From: CAIXOA01 sp041653635
GTDB lineage: Archaea; Micrarchaeota; Micrarchaeia; Anstonellales; Bilamarchaeaceae
Reading direction: 5' to 3'
NCBI GenBank assembly: GCA_041653635.1
Contig: JBAZFC010000001.1
Span: 620,001-684,000 of the forward strand
DNA length: 64,000 bases
The position numbers and the translations under genes are program-made. Under the pieces are notes generated by a model. That model saw nothing but the letters and a program-made list of their open reading frames with translations. It ran no database searches and was not told the origin of the DNA. The number at the start of each line of letters is the position of its first letter. The stretch's first letter is position 1. Shown piece after piece: positions 42,641 to 50,473 of this stretch.

Positions 42641-43486
42641 ATGGACGCCACGTTATTCCTCATAACCGCCACCGTGCTTGCGCTCGCGTATGCGCTCGCA
42701 ATCCGTTTAATCCAGTCCAGGCTCATTGACCAGGACAAGATGAAGGGCATACAGAAGCGCTTCAACCAGATAAACAAGGATTACATGGACGCGATGCGCT
42801 CCGGCAACAAGAAGAAGGTGGAGCAGCTGCAGGCAGAGCAGGACAAGATAATGCCCGAGTTCAACAAGCTGATGGGCGGCCAGATGCGCATGATGATTGT
42901 CGTGGTCGTGGTCTTCGTCTCGTTCATGGCGGTGGTCAATTTCCTGGATCCGTACGCCCACGACGACAAATCATTCCCGATGGAGTACTCAAACACCAGC
43001 GGCCAGTGGTGCGGCAGCTACCATATGGACTGCTCCGTGCCGGGCCCGCACGGCGTCACGGTGACGGGAAGTTTCCGCAACGAGGGCGACATCATATCCA
43101 TCATATGGAAGAAGCTCACCGGCCAGGAGACCGGCACCAGCACCGTGGCGATCAGCTGCGGCCAGCCCAATGGCGCAATCCCGCCGCACATCTCCATGTC
43201 CGGCATCCCCATCAACATAACAACGGATAAAAACGTTTACTCACAAAGTGATACTGTCCATGTGTGTGCAACGGCACCCGGGACGGCATATAATGCAACG
43301 GGAAAGACAGATTCAGGCACGTGGTTCATGGTTCCGCTCCCATTCGCCATACCCGTGCTGGATACGCAGGCGATAGTTTACGGGGCCGCGCCTTGGTTCG
43401 TCCTCGTTTCGCTGGTTGCCGGCATTTTCTTCTCGTTCGCAATAGGCAAACTGAAAGGTGTTAAAAATGACAAAAAGAAAGGATAG
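42641..43486 (+). CDS. DUF106 (EMC3/YidC-superfamily) insertase with extra ectodomain
   Basis: Member of the archaeal DUF106 family, related to EMC3/TMCO1/YidC, that helps insert membrane proteins. Helix 1 (about 4-22), a cytoplasmic Lys/Gln-rich coiled coil (about 28-78), helix 2 (IVVVVVFVSFMAVVNFL, about 85-103) and helix 3 (WFVLVSLVAGIFFSFAIG, about 252-270) follow the family pattern. Unusually, about 145 residues lie between helices 2 and 3, with four cysteines and several N-x-S/T sites, so this loop should be outside the cell. At 281 residues it is longer than the usual 180-200. The start at 42641 avoids an in-frame GTG that overlaps adkA. Confidence 0.88.
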   Translation: MDATLFLITATVLALAYALAIRLIQSRLIDQDKMKGIQKRFNQINKDYMDAMRSGNKKKVEQLQAEQDKIMPEFNKLMGGQMRMMIVVVVVFVSFMAVVNFLDPYAHDDKSFPMEYSNTSGQWCGSYHMDCSVPGPHGVTVTGSFRNEGDIISIIWKKLTGQETGTSTVAISCGQPNGAIPPHISMSGIPINITTDKNVYSQSDTVHVCATAPGTAYNATGKTDSGTWFMVPLPFAIPVLDTQAIVYGAAPWFVLVSLVAGIFFSFAIGKLKGVKNDKKKG

Positions 43487-43781
43487 GTCCACCTCAATCC
43501 GGAAGGTCAAGAGAAGGGTGCCCTCCGGGGTGAGCAGGGAATACTACATACGCAGGAAGAAGAAGCCGTCGGCGTCATGCGCGCTATGCGGCTCCGCTCT
43601 CCGCGGCATAGGCATAGGGGCGAAGAGCTCCCGCACGCCAAACCGCAGGTACGGAGGCAACCTCTGCCACCGCTGCGGCGCCAAGGTGCTTGTTGAGGCG
43701 CAGCGCGTCCGCGAGAAGGGCAAGAGCATAGACGACGTTGAAATAGTGCTCAGGAAGTACGTCCAGGGTCTTTTGGAATGA
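43467..43781 (+). CDS. rpl34e: Ribosomal protein eL34
   Basis: 104 residues. The family core has zinc-type cysteines in CALCGSALRGIG and NLCHRCGAKVL, with SRTPNRRYGGNLC between. Its start overlaps the end of the DUF106 gene by 20 bases; GGTG is six bases upstream. ATGA overlap with cmk. Confidence 0.94.
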   Translation: MTKRKDRSTSIRKVKRRVPSGVSREYYIRRKKKPSASCALCGSALRGIGIGAKSSRTPNRRYGGNLCHRCGAKVLVEAQRVREKGKSIDDVEIVLRKYVQGLLE

Positions 43782-44296
43782 TCATCGCCGTATCCGGGCT
43801 CACGGGAAGCGGGAAGAACACGTTCGGCGAGCTTCTCGCAAAGCGCCTCGGCTACAGCGTGGTTTCGCCCACGTTCAAGGACCTCGCGGCAAAGGAGGGC
43901 GTTTCCCTCCTTGAGTTCCAGAGGCGTGCGGAATCCGACCCGAACATAGACAAGAGATTTGACGCGATGCTCAAGCAGCAGGCGGCGAAGGGCAGTTGCG
44001 TGGTGACCACGTGGCTCGGGCCCTGGATGCTCGCAGCGGACTTCAGGGTGCACATATTCGCGCCGGAGCGCACCCGCGCGGAGCGCATCTCCGACCGCGA
44101 CTCCATGCCGATGCAGCAGGCGCTGAGGCACATCCGGGAAAGGGACTCCGGCAACATCAAGAGATATATGGATTTGTACCATATAGACATAAGGGACACG
44201 AGCACGTTTGACCTCGCGCTGAGCTCCGAAACATACAAGCCGGCGCAGATGGTGGACATCGCCCTAGTGGCGATAGGGAAGAAGTTTGAGGAATAA
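43778..44296 (+). CDS. cmk: Cytidylate kinase, archaeal type
   Basis: 172 residues; phosphorylates CMP/dCMP. P-loop SGLTGSGKNTFGELL (6-20), TTWLGPWML substrate region, and RTRAERISDRD with its lid arginines are visible. Standard archaeal place between eL34 and eL14. Confidence 0.93.
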   Translation: MIIAVSGLTGSGKNTFGELLAKRLGYSVVSPTFKDLAAKEGVSLLEFQRRAESDPNIDKRFDAMLKQQAAKGSCVVTTWLGPWMLAADFRVHIFAPERTRAERISDRDSMPMQQALRHIRERDSGNIKRYMDLYHIDIRDTSTFDLALSSETYKPAQMVDIALVAIGKKFEE

Positions 44297-44312
44297 TATT
44301 TGAGGTGTTAAT

Positions 44313-44477
44313 ATGGCAGCTATTGAAGTTGGAAGGGTTTGCATTCTGAAGTTCGGCAAGAACGCCGGCGAGCAGGTCACGATTACGAAAGTGGTTGACT
44401 CCAATTTCGTGATGGTGAAGGGCGCGAAGGGCAAGGAGAGGAAGGCGAACATCTCCCACATTGAGCCCGTGGCTTAG
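44313..44477 (+). CDS. rpl14e: Ribosomal protein eL14, short form
   Basis: Only 54 residues: the SH3-like core AIEVGRVCILKFGKNAGEQV, VVDSNFVMVKGAKG and the end RKANISHIEPVA. Archaeal eL14 is usually about 75-95 residues, so its C-terminal part is missing. GAGGTG precedes the ATG. Its place between cmk and cbf5 supports the call. Confidence 0.9.
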   Translation: MAAIEVGRVCILKFGKNAGEQVTITKVVDSNFVMVKGAKGKERKANISHIEPVA

Positions 44478-44487
44478 CCCTGATAAA

Positions 44488-45357
44488 ATGGACGTAGAAG
44501 CGCTGCTCAAGGATTCCGTCGTCATAATAGACAAGCCGCGCGGCCCCACCTCGCACGAGGTCTCATCCTGGGTGAAGAATTTAGCCGGGGTCAGCCGCGC
44601 CGGCCACGCCGGCACTCTGGATCCCAATGTTTCCGGCGTCCTGCCCGTCGCATTGGGCCGCGCCACAAAGCTTCTCCGTTACATAGCAGGCAAGCGCAAG
44701 GCATACATGTGCATCGTCCGTTTCAAGAACGACCTCACTGATGCCCAACTGGAAAACCTATTCTCCAAATTCCGCGGCACCATAACCCAAACCCCGCCAA
44801 AGATTTCCGCAGTAAGAAAAGTTCCACGCAGGCGCACAGTCCACGAACTCAAAATTTTGGAGAGGGAAGGAAAAAAGGTCCTCTTTTATGCAGATGTGGA
44901 CGCGGGCACCTACATCCGCACCATCTGCTCTGAAATGGGCAAATTCACAGGAGGTTCCAGGATGGAGGAACTCCGCCGCGTTTCCGTTGGCAACATCTCC
45001 GAAAAGGACGCAGTATCCTTGCAGGACTTCTCCGACGCCCTATATGCATACAAAGAGAAGGGAAACCCCTCCCTCCTCCTTAGGATTCTCCACCCCCCCG
45101 ACCAACTCATTGAAGCGAAGAAAATATTCATCCGCCCCCAGGCCGCGGAGGCGATAATGCACGGCGCGCAACTCGCCGCGCCCGGAGTGGAATCCCTGGA
45201 CGATTCCATAAGGAAGGAGGAAGTTGTGAAGCTTTACTGCGGTGACCGCTTCATCGGCATGGGGCGCACCATCTTCCCCGCGCGCAAGATAAAGGAGAGG
45301 ACGCACGGATACGTTGTGAATATAGAAAGGATACACGCGTCCGAAGCAAACAAATAA
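44488..45357 (+). CDS. cbf5: tRNA/rRNA pseudouridine synthase Cbf5 (TruB family)
   Basis: 289 residues. Catalytic core with HAGTLDPNVSGVLPVALG (Asp45), then VDAGTYIRTICSEMG, and a C-terminal PUA domain (KKIFIRPQAAEAIMHGAQLA to GMGRTIFPARKIKERTHG). It serves H/ACA RNPs or tRNA U55. The ATG at 44488 follows 10 bases after the eL14 stop; the frame is open back into eL14. Confidence 0.95.
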   Translation: MDVEALLKDSVVIIDKPRGPTSHEVSSWVKNLAGVSRAGHAGTLDPNVSGVLPVALGRATKLLRYIAGKRKAYMCIVRFKNDLTDAQLENLFSKFRGTITQTPPKISAVRKVPRRRTVHELKILEREGKKVLFYADVDAGTYIRTICSEMGKFTGGSRMEELRRVSVGNISEKDAVSLQDFSDALYAYKEKGNPSLLLRILHPPDQLIEAKKIFIRPQAAEAIMHGAQLAAPGVESLDDSIRKEEVVKLYCGDRFIGMGRTIFPARKIKERTHGYVVNIERIHASEANK

Positions 45358-45392
45358 AAGCAAAACGCAACCGTATAGTAATCCACTAATTA

Positions 45393-45475
45393 GCGGAGGT
45401 CGCATAACCCGGTAGTGCGCATGCCTGGAAAGCATGTCCCGCAAGGGATTGGGAGTTCAAATCTCCCCCTTCGCG
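45393..45475 (+). tRNA. tRNA-Ser (anticodon GGA)
   Basis: Class II tRNA: acceptor GCGGAGG/CCTTCGC, D arm GCA/TGC, anticodon stem CATGC/GCATG with loop CTGGAAA, long variable arm TCCCGCAAGGGA, T arm GGGAG/CTCCC, discriminator G as expected for serine. CCA is not encoded. The next bases, GCTCC then six T, match those after tRNA-Ser(UGA). Confidence 0.95.
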
Positions 45476-45490
45476 CTCCTTTTTTCTCGC
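45476..45490 (+). terminator. T-run terminator after tRNA-Ser(GGA)
   Basis: CTCCTTTTTTCTCGC directly after the tRNA; six T are suited to archaeal termination. The same sequence follows the other tRNA-Ser gene. Confidence 0.6.
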
Positions 45491-45758
45491 TCCAGCTCGG
45501 CATAGTGCCTCGCTTCCGCTCTGCCATTGGGTATGCCCTGCGGGGCAAGCAAAAAGGAGCCCAAAAACCTCCAACCACGTTTTTTCCATCTTACGCCTGC
45601 CTTCTTATCCCCCGTTTTCTCCCGTTTTCCCCTCCCCCGTCCCCTCACCACGCTTTTTAAGCATTTCTATGGAATATTCTTCTACGCGTGTTCTAGCGTT
45701 TAGAGAATATGAGCCTTAACTCATTTCCTCTCGCGCAAGCCACGCATTTGGTGATTAT
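45491..45758 (+). promoter_or_regulatory. Gene-free leader and promoter of the S13 operon
   Basis: No reading frame is supported here. CGCTTTTTAA at 45651-45660 is a TATA box. A seven-base inverted repeat, ATATTCT (45674-45680) and AGAATAT (45704-45710), lies near the expected transcription start. GGTGA at 45750-45754 is the ribosome-binding site. The upstream part is C/T-rich with short T-tracts. Confidence 0.5.
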
Positions 45759-46457
45759 CTGGCAAAGAAGGAAAGGAAATCCAAGAAAGAGGAGGAGCAG
45801 CAGAAGGAAGTAAAGGTAGAAGAGAAGAAGAAGGCCAAGCCTGCTGCCCCGAGGAAGGAAGAGCAGCTCGAGCCGGGCATGCGCGGAATCGTCCGCATCG
45901 CGGGCAAGGATATCCGCGGCGGCATGAGGCTCAACAGGGGCCTCCTGAGGGTGAGGGGCGTCAGCCACACCACCTGCAAGACTTTCTCAAACATAATCTC
46001 CGAGGAGCTCGGCATACCCCAGAACGAGAAGGTCGGGAAGCTCTCGGACGAGCAGATAGAACAAGTGGACAAGATACTCGCGACAATCCACACGAGGAAC
46101 GTCCCATCCTACCTCCTGAACAGGAGGAAGGACCCGGACACCGGGAAGGACGTCCACGTGATAATGAACGACCTCGCATTCACGCAGCGCAACGACATAG
46201 AGCGCGAGAAGAAGCTCTACACCTGGAAAGGTTACAGGCACTCATACGGAAAGAAGGTGCGCGGCCAGAGGACCAGGAACACAGGAAGGAAGGGAATGGC
46301 CCTCGGTGTAATGAGGAAGACCATCCTCGCAGCCGCACAGGCCGCGAAGGCGGGCCCGGCAGGCAAGCCCGGAGCGCCGGCAGCAGGTGCGCCCGCAGCG
46401 GGCGCGGCCCCGGCGGCAAAGGCGCCGGCACCAGCCGCGAAAGAGGCAAAGAAATAG
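45759..46457 (+). CDS. rps13: Ribosomal protein uS13, probable CTG start
   Basis: The uS13 core begins MRGIVRIAGKDIRGGMRLNR (first ATG at 45879) and contains RNVPSYLLNRRKDPDTGKD and the C-terminal basic YRHSYGKKVRGQRTRNTGRK. No ribosome-binding site precedes 45879. Upstream, the same frame runs open for 40 codons of a Lys/Glu-rich stretch to a CTG at 45759 placed five bases after GGTGA, the spacing seen in the TTG-started genes of this window. No ATG, GTG or TTG is in that stretch, so CTG is the likely start (232 residues). An Ala/Pro/Lys tail follows the core. Confidence 0.9.
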   Translation: MAKKERKSKKEEEQQKEVKVEEKKKAKPAAPRKEEQLEPGMRGIVRIAGKDIRGGMRLNRGLLRVRGVSHTTCKTFSNIISEELGIPQNEKVGKLSDEQIEQVDKILATIHTRNVPSYLLNRRKDPDTGKDVHVIMNDLAFTQRNDIEREKKLYTWKGYRHSYGKKVRGQRTRNTGRKGMALGVMRKTILAAAQAAKAGPAGKPGAPAAGAPAAGAAPAAKAPAPAAKEAKK

Positions 46458-46465
46458 GTGTGTAA

Positions 46466-47044
46466 ATGGGAGACCCTAGAAAATTCTCAAATAAGTTCGA
46501 AAGGCCCAAGAGGCTTTGGGACCTTGACAGGCTGAAGGAAGAAAAGGGGCTGAAGCGCACATATGGCCTGAAGAACATGCGCGAGCTCTGGGTCATGACC
46601 CAGCACCTGAAGAAGGCGAGGCGTGACGCACGCCGCCTGCTCTCCCTTTCCGAGGAGGAGAGGAAGAGGGACATCGGCAAGCTCATGGACAAGCTCCACA
46701 AGCTCGGGATAATCCCGAAGGAGGCGAAGCTTGAGGACATCCTTTCCTTGACCGTGAAGGACGTCCTTGAGAGGCGCCTGCAGACCCGCGTGGTCCGCAA
46801 GGGGCTCGCCAAGACCATGGCGCAGTCCAGGCAGCTCATCACGCACGGCTTCATTTCCATAGGCGGCAGGAGGATTTCCGCGCCCAGCTATTTGGTTTCC
46901 AGCGACGAGGAGACGCGCGTCTCATACACGCGCCCGATAGACCTGGAGCCGGCCGCGCCTGTTGAGCCCGTTGAAGAGGCGAAGGAGGAGAAGGCCGAGG
47001 AAAAGGCCGAAGAAAAGGCCGAGAAGCCCGCTGAGGCGGCTTAG
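46466..47044 (+). CDS. rps4: Ribosomal protein uS4
   Basis: 192 residues. Archaeal N-terminus KFSNKFERPKRLWDLDRL, S4 domain LAKTMAQSRQLITHGFISIG, and a Glu/Lys/Ala tail of about 28 residues. GGTG lies upstream of the ATG. Confidence 0.96.
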   Translation: MGDPRKFSNKFERPKRLWDLDRLKEEKGLKRTYGLKNMRELWVMTQHLKKARRDARRLLSLSEEERKRDIGKLMDKLHKLGIIPKEAKLEDILSLTVKDVLERRLQTRVVRKGLAKTMAQSRQLITHGFISIGGRRISAPSYLVSSDEETRVSYTRPIDLEPAAPVEPVEEAKEEKAEEKAEEKAEKPAEAA

Positions 47045-47056
47045 AGGTTTGATGCT

Positions 47057-47563
47057 ATGCCTGAAGAAGAAATAAAGGAAAAGGAAGCCGCAAAGCCCGA
47101 AGAGAAGGAAACGAAGGCAGCCCCGGCGGAAGCGAAACCGGTGGCCGCACCCTCCGAGGAAAAACCCAAGGAGAGGAAGCGCGGGAGGCTCGCGGTGGTC
47201 CATGTATATTCCTCCAAAAATGACACGATAATCACCGCCACGGACGTGAGCGGCGCCGAAACCCTCGCGTGGGCAAGCGGCGGCATGATGGTCAAATCCT
47301 CCAGGGAGGAGGGCAAGCCCTACGCCGCGATGCAGGCGGCAGGCAAGGTCGTGAACCAGCTCAGGGAAAAGGGCGTGGACACGGTCCACATAAAAATACG
47401 CGCACCCGGAGGCAACAGGTCCAAGACGCCCGGAGGCGGAGCGCAGGCGGTCGTCCGTACTATTGCAAGGATGAAGATACGCGTAGGCAGGATTGAAGAT
47501 GTTACCCCGTTGCCCACCGATTCAATGAAGAGGAAGGGCGGCAGGAGAGGCAGGAGGGTGTGA
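47057..47563 (+). CDS. rps11: Ribosomal protein uS11 with N-terminal extension
   Basis: 168 residues. The core begins near residue 43 (LAVVHVYSSKNDTIITATDV) and ends RKGGRRGRRV. The first 40 residues are Glu/Lys/Ala/Pro-rich and not part of the family. Confidence 0.95.
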   Translation: MPEEEIKEKEAAKPEEKETKAAPAEAKPVAAPSEEKPKERKRGRLAVVHVYSSKNDTIITATDVSGAETLAWASGGMMVKSSREEGKPYAAMQAAGKVVNQLREKGVDTVHIKIRAPGGNRSKTPGGGAQAVVRTIARMKIRVGRIEDVTPLPTDSMKRKGGRRGRRV

Positions 47564-47565
47564 GC

Positions 47566-48237
47566 ATGGACGTGGATTCCATCCAGGAGAATGGGAACAA
47601 GATTTCCTTCACGGCGAAGGGAATTTCGCTCCCGCTCGCGAACGCGGTGAGGCGCTATTCCATGAACCACCTCCCCATCCTCGCGATAAACAGCATAACG
47701 ATGTACGAGAACTCCGCGTCCATTTTTGACGAGTACATCGCGCACCGCATAGGGCTCATCCCGATAAAGACCCCGAAAAACATGCCCGCATCCGCGGAGG
47801 TGCCCTTCGTGCTTGACGCGCAGGGGCCCAAGATAGTGTATTCCGGGGACATGAAGAGCAGCGACAGCGGCATAGAGGTCGCAGAGCCCCAAATCCCGAT
47901 CATAATCCTCACCGAGGGCCAGTCCCTCCGCCTGGAGGGCAAGGCGGTCCTCGGCTCCGGCAGGAAGCATGCAAAATTCCAGGCCGGCATCGTCGCATAC
48001 GAGGACAAGGAGGACGGCTCCTTCGCGTTCAAGGCAGAGAGCTTCCTTCAGATGGGCCCTCGCGAGATGCTCGTGCGCGGCTGCAAGCTGCTTGAGGACG
48101 ACCTTGAGGAGCTGGCCGATGAGGTTTCTTCAGCAGGCGGCGAAAAGAGGAAGAAAAAGAAGAAATCCGCGGAGGCCGCCCCCAAGGAGAAGAAAGAGAA
48201 GAAACCCAGGGCGAAGAAGGCCAAGAAGGAAGAATGA
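47566..48237 (+). CDS. rpoD: RNA polymerase subunit D (Rpb3 homologue)
   Basis: 223 residues; forms the assembly platform with RpoL. It has FTAKGISLPLANAVRRYSM, the dimer region HRIGLIPIKTP and a normal insert domain without the cysteines of the Fe-S forms. A tail of about 40 Lys/Glu-rich residues follows. The ATG at 47566 is preferred over GTG at 47560. Confidence 0.95.
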   Translation: MDVDSIQENGNKISFTAKGISLPLANAVRRYSMNHLPILAINSITMYENSASIFDEYIAHRIGLIPIKTPKNMPASAEVPFVLDAQGPKIVYSGDMKSSDSGIEVAEPQIPIIILTEGQSLRLEGKAVLGSGRKHAKFQAGIVAYEDKEDGSFAFKAESFLQMGPREMLVRGCKLLEDDLEELADEVSSAGGEKRKKKKKSAEAAPKEKKEKKPRAKKAKKEE

Positions 48238-49187
48238 TGGCCTCCGGGTTTTCCTCCGAAGTGCGCAAGCAACTCCTCAACAAGCAATATGGGTTAGCCG
48301 GAAGGCACTCAGCCGTGCAAATCTGCTCCTGGACAAGGAAGTCCCTCAGGGGCAAGGGCTCTTGTTACAAGCAAAAATTCTACGGAGTGGAGACGTACAA
48401 ATGCTGCCAGATGAGCCCGTCCGCCGCATGGTGCCAGCAATCCTGCATCTTCTGCTGGAGGCCGATGGAATGGATGCACAAGAAGTTTTCTTCAGATGAG
48501 GACGCGGACAGCCCCGACGAGATAATAGATGCCTGCGTAAAATCCAGAAAGCTGCTCCTCTCCGGGATTGGAGGCGCCCACGATGTTGACCGTCCGCTCT
48601 TCCAAAAATCCTTTTCCGAATTCCCCTCCCACTGGGCCATTTCCCTATCCGGTGAGCCCACCCTTTATCCACAGCTTCCCGAACTCGTCCGCGCACTCCG
48701 CTCCCGCAAGGAAACAAAAACCATTTTCGTGGTCTCCAACGGGCAGGAGCCCTCCATGATTAAGAAATTGAAGGGCGCGGGCCTCACCAACCTCTACATC
48801 TCCGTTGACGCGCCCACCCCTACTTTATTCAAGAAAATAAACCGCTCCATTTATCCAAATGGATGGAGCCGCCTGAAGCGCTCCCTCTCCCTTTTGAAGA
48901 AAATGGATTGTAACACTGTAATCCGCTTCACTCTGATAAAAGGACTGAACGATTCTCCCGCCCTCCTCGCAAAATACGCAAAACTCTTCTCCTCAGCATC
49001 GCCCACTTACATAGAAGCGAAAGCATACATGTTCCTCGGCTACTCCCGCCTCCGTTTAAAGGAAGAAAACATGCCTTCCCACGAATACGTAAAGGAATTC
49101 TCCAAATCCCTCCTAAAATTCCTCCCTGATTACAAATACAAGGACGAATGCGCGGATTCTAGGATAGTTTTGCTGAAAAGAAAATGA
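48234..49187 (+). CDS. taw1: 4-demethylwyosine synthase Taw1 (TYW1)
   Basis: Radical SAM enzyme that builds the tricyclic base of wyosine at G37 of tRNA-Phe. It has both iron-sulfur sites: Cys67, Cys71, Cys74 (CQQSCIFC) for the SAM cluster and Cys31, Cys44, Cys57, spaced by 13 as in known Taw1, for the second cluster. It also has SLSGEPTLYPQLPELV and VSNGQEP. 317 residues is normal. It overlaps the rpoD stop (ATGA) and so sits in the ribosomal operon where L18e-L13-S9 normally follow. A second ATG is at 48237. Confidence 0.93.
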   Translation: MMASGFSSEVRKQLLNKQYGLAGRHSAVQICSWTRKSLRGKGSCYKQKFYGVETYKCCQMSPSAAWCQQSCIFCWRPMEWMHKKFSSDEDADSPDEIIDACVKSRKLLLSGIGGAHDVDRPLFQKSFSEFPSHWAISLSGEPTLYPQLPELVRALRSRKETKTIFVVSNGQEPSMIKKLKGAGLTNLYISVDAPTPTLFKKINRSIYPNGWSRLKRSLSLLKKMDCNTVIRFTLIKGLNDSPALLAKYAKLFSSASPTYIEAKAYMFLGYSRLRLKEENMPSHEYVKEFSKSLLKFLPDYKYKDECADSRIVLLKRK

Positions 49188-49199
49188 AACGAAAAGATT

Positions 49200-49604
49200 C
49201 TACTCATCGTGTCTCGTGTCGATATAAATTAAGTCAAACCTATCCAATGGGGTGATTGTATAACTCAGCCTTTCCGGCATTATCATTTCATTAAAGGGTC
49301 TCTCCGGAGGCACCATGCGGGCGAGCCCAATATCCAGCAACATTAGTTCCCCCACCAAATCAACATCCCTCGGGTCAGCCCTCATATCAGGCTTTCCCGT
49401 CATCAAAAGTGTAACCTTCTCCCCTCCCGGGACTTCAAATTCAGTCGGAATACCGCGCCTGAGCGTTCTAACCTCTTCAAGAGCCCTCCTTCCTGCCCTT
49501 CCCGGAACTATCTCTAGAAGCTTGCTCTGCAGCCTCGGGCTAGGCCGATTCTGCCCGACCTCAACGCCCCTTTCCCCTCCGGTCAATCTAGTAATGTCTG
49601 CCAT
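49200..49604 (-). CDS. Unknown 134-residue protein
   Basis: Not recognised. Arg/Glu/Leu-rich with IPTEFEVPGGEKVTLLM and a final YIDTRHDE. There is no signal or membrane segment. CTTTAAAAAC at about 49630-49638, read on the minus strand, is a TATA box placed for a leaderless start at 49604. It faces the HTH_10 gene across an 83-base divergent promoter region. Confidence 0.6.
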   Translation of the reverse strand: MADITRLTGGERGVEVGQNRPSPRLQSKLLEIVPGRAGRRALEEVRTLRRGIPTEFEVPGGEKVTLLMTGKPDMRADPRDVDLVGELMLLDIGLARMVPPERPFNEMIMPERLSYTITPLDRFDLIYIDTRHDE

Positions 49605-49687
49605 GTGTATATTAGTGTTTGGTAGTGTTTTTAAAGATTTCCATCCGCAAGAAAAACCTATTAATATCCTTTACTTCACATCCAATC
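49605..49687. promoter_or_regulatory. Divergent promoter region
   Basis: It serves the minus-strand 134-residue gene (CTTTAAAAAC at 49630-49638) and the plus-strand HTH_10 gene (CCTATTAATATCC around 49657-49669, about 25 bases before its ATG). Confidence 0.55.
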
Positions 49688-50419
49688 ATGGCAGAGGATA
49701 AACTCACGCATCCAACCCACCCAGTTCTATTTGAGGTGGACATCCACCACCTCTGCTGGTTCGTGGACATAACCGAAAAGAATCCTGATGCAACCCTCGT
49801 CTCAACAATGTCCACGGTGCACGGCGACCTAATCACCAACATAATCCAGCTCACTTCCCCCACGCCCAAGGGGGATATAGAGCGCATAAAGAAGCACCCC
49901 CTCGTAAAGAAGGTGGACATCCTCGCCCTCTCTCCGAATAGCGCCCTCCTATCCGTAACCTCCAGCTACAAGGCAATGACCTACAAAATCCTCCACCAAA
50001 CCAACGTGAAGCTCCTTGAATCCCCCGTCACAAAGGGTGGAATGGACTCCGAAATCCTCCTCGCCCCTTCGCACAGGGAGATGGCCGACCTCCTGAGCCT
50101 CTGGAAGGAGCAGAAGGGATACAACGAAGTAAAACTGAAGCGCAAGCGCTACCTCAAGCCCGAGGACGCAAAATCCCTGGAGATGTTCCGCACCACCGGC
50201 TTCTTTGACCTCCAGTCCGCGAAGGAACTCATAACCCCCAAGCAGCTGGAGATATTCCAGCTCGCCTGTGACTACGGCTACTACGACACGCCCAAGAAAA
50301 TAAGCATAGAGGAGCTCGCCCAGCGCACGGGGCTTTCCCCCTCCACCCTCGCGGAGCATTTGAGAAAAGCAGAAGCCAAGCTCCTCCCCATCTTCTGGAA
50401 AGTCCTCCGGAAGCTCTAA
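49688..50419 (+). CDS. HTH_10 (bacterio-opsin activator type) transcription regulator
   Basis: 243 residues. The C-terminal HTH_10 domain (about 190-240) reads LITPKQLEIFQLACDYGYYD, PKKISIEELAQRTGLSPSTL and AEHLRKAEAKLLP, the pattern of Bat-like regulators. The N-terminal part (about 1-185) is a beta-rich sensor-like region with no clear ligand motif. The leaderless ATG at 49688 is set by the TATA box. It lies 54 bases before the twin 525-residue genes, whose promoter has a 14-base inverted repeat, so it is their candidate regulator. Confidence 0.85.
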   Translation: MAEDKLTHPTHPVLFEVDIHHLCWFVDITEKNPDATLVSTMSTVHGDLITNIIQLTSPTPKGDIERIKKHPLVKKVDILALSPNSALLSVTSSYKAMTYKILHQTNVKLLESPVTKGGMDSEILLAPSHREMADLLSLWKEQKGYNEVKLKRKRYLKPEDAKSLEMFRTTGFFDLQSAKELITPKQLEIFQLACDYGYYDTPKKISIEELAQRTGLSPSTLAEHLRKAEAKLLPIFWKVLRKL

Positions 50420-50421
50420 AC

Positions 50422-50435
50422 CCGCCGTACAGCGG
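50422..50435. promoter_or_regulatory. Candidate operator, copy 1 (CCGCCGTACAGCGG)
   Basis: A 14-base inverted repeat matching 12 of 14 bases with CCGCTGTATAGCGG at 55623. It lies six bases upstream of a TATA-like CAATATCT (about 50443-50450) for the first twin gene, the usual place for archaeal activator sites. Confidence 0.5.
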
Positions 50436-50473
50436 CTCTACCAATATCTACCAATTGCAGAGTATGTATAATC

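Noticed and set aside
45491..45650. Small RNA gene between tRNA-Ser(GGA) and the S13 operon
   Set aside because: Only a weak TGCCC/GGGCA stem was seen, with no promoter of its own; not enough to call an RNA.
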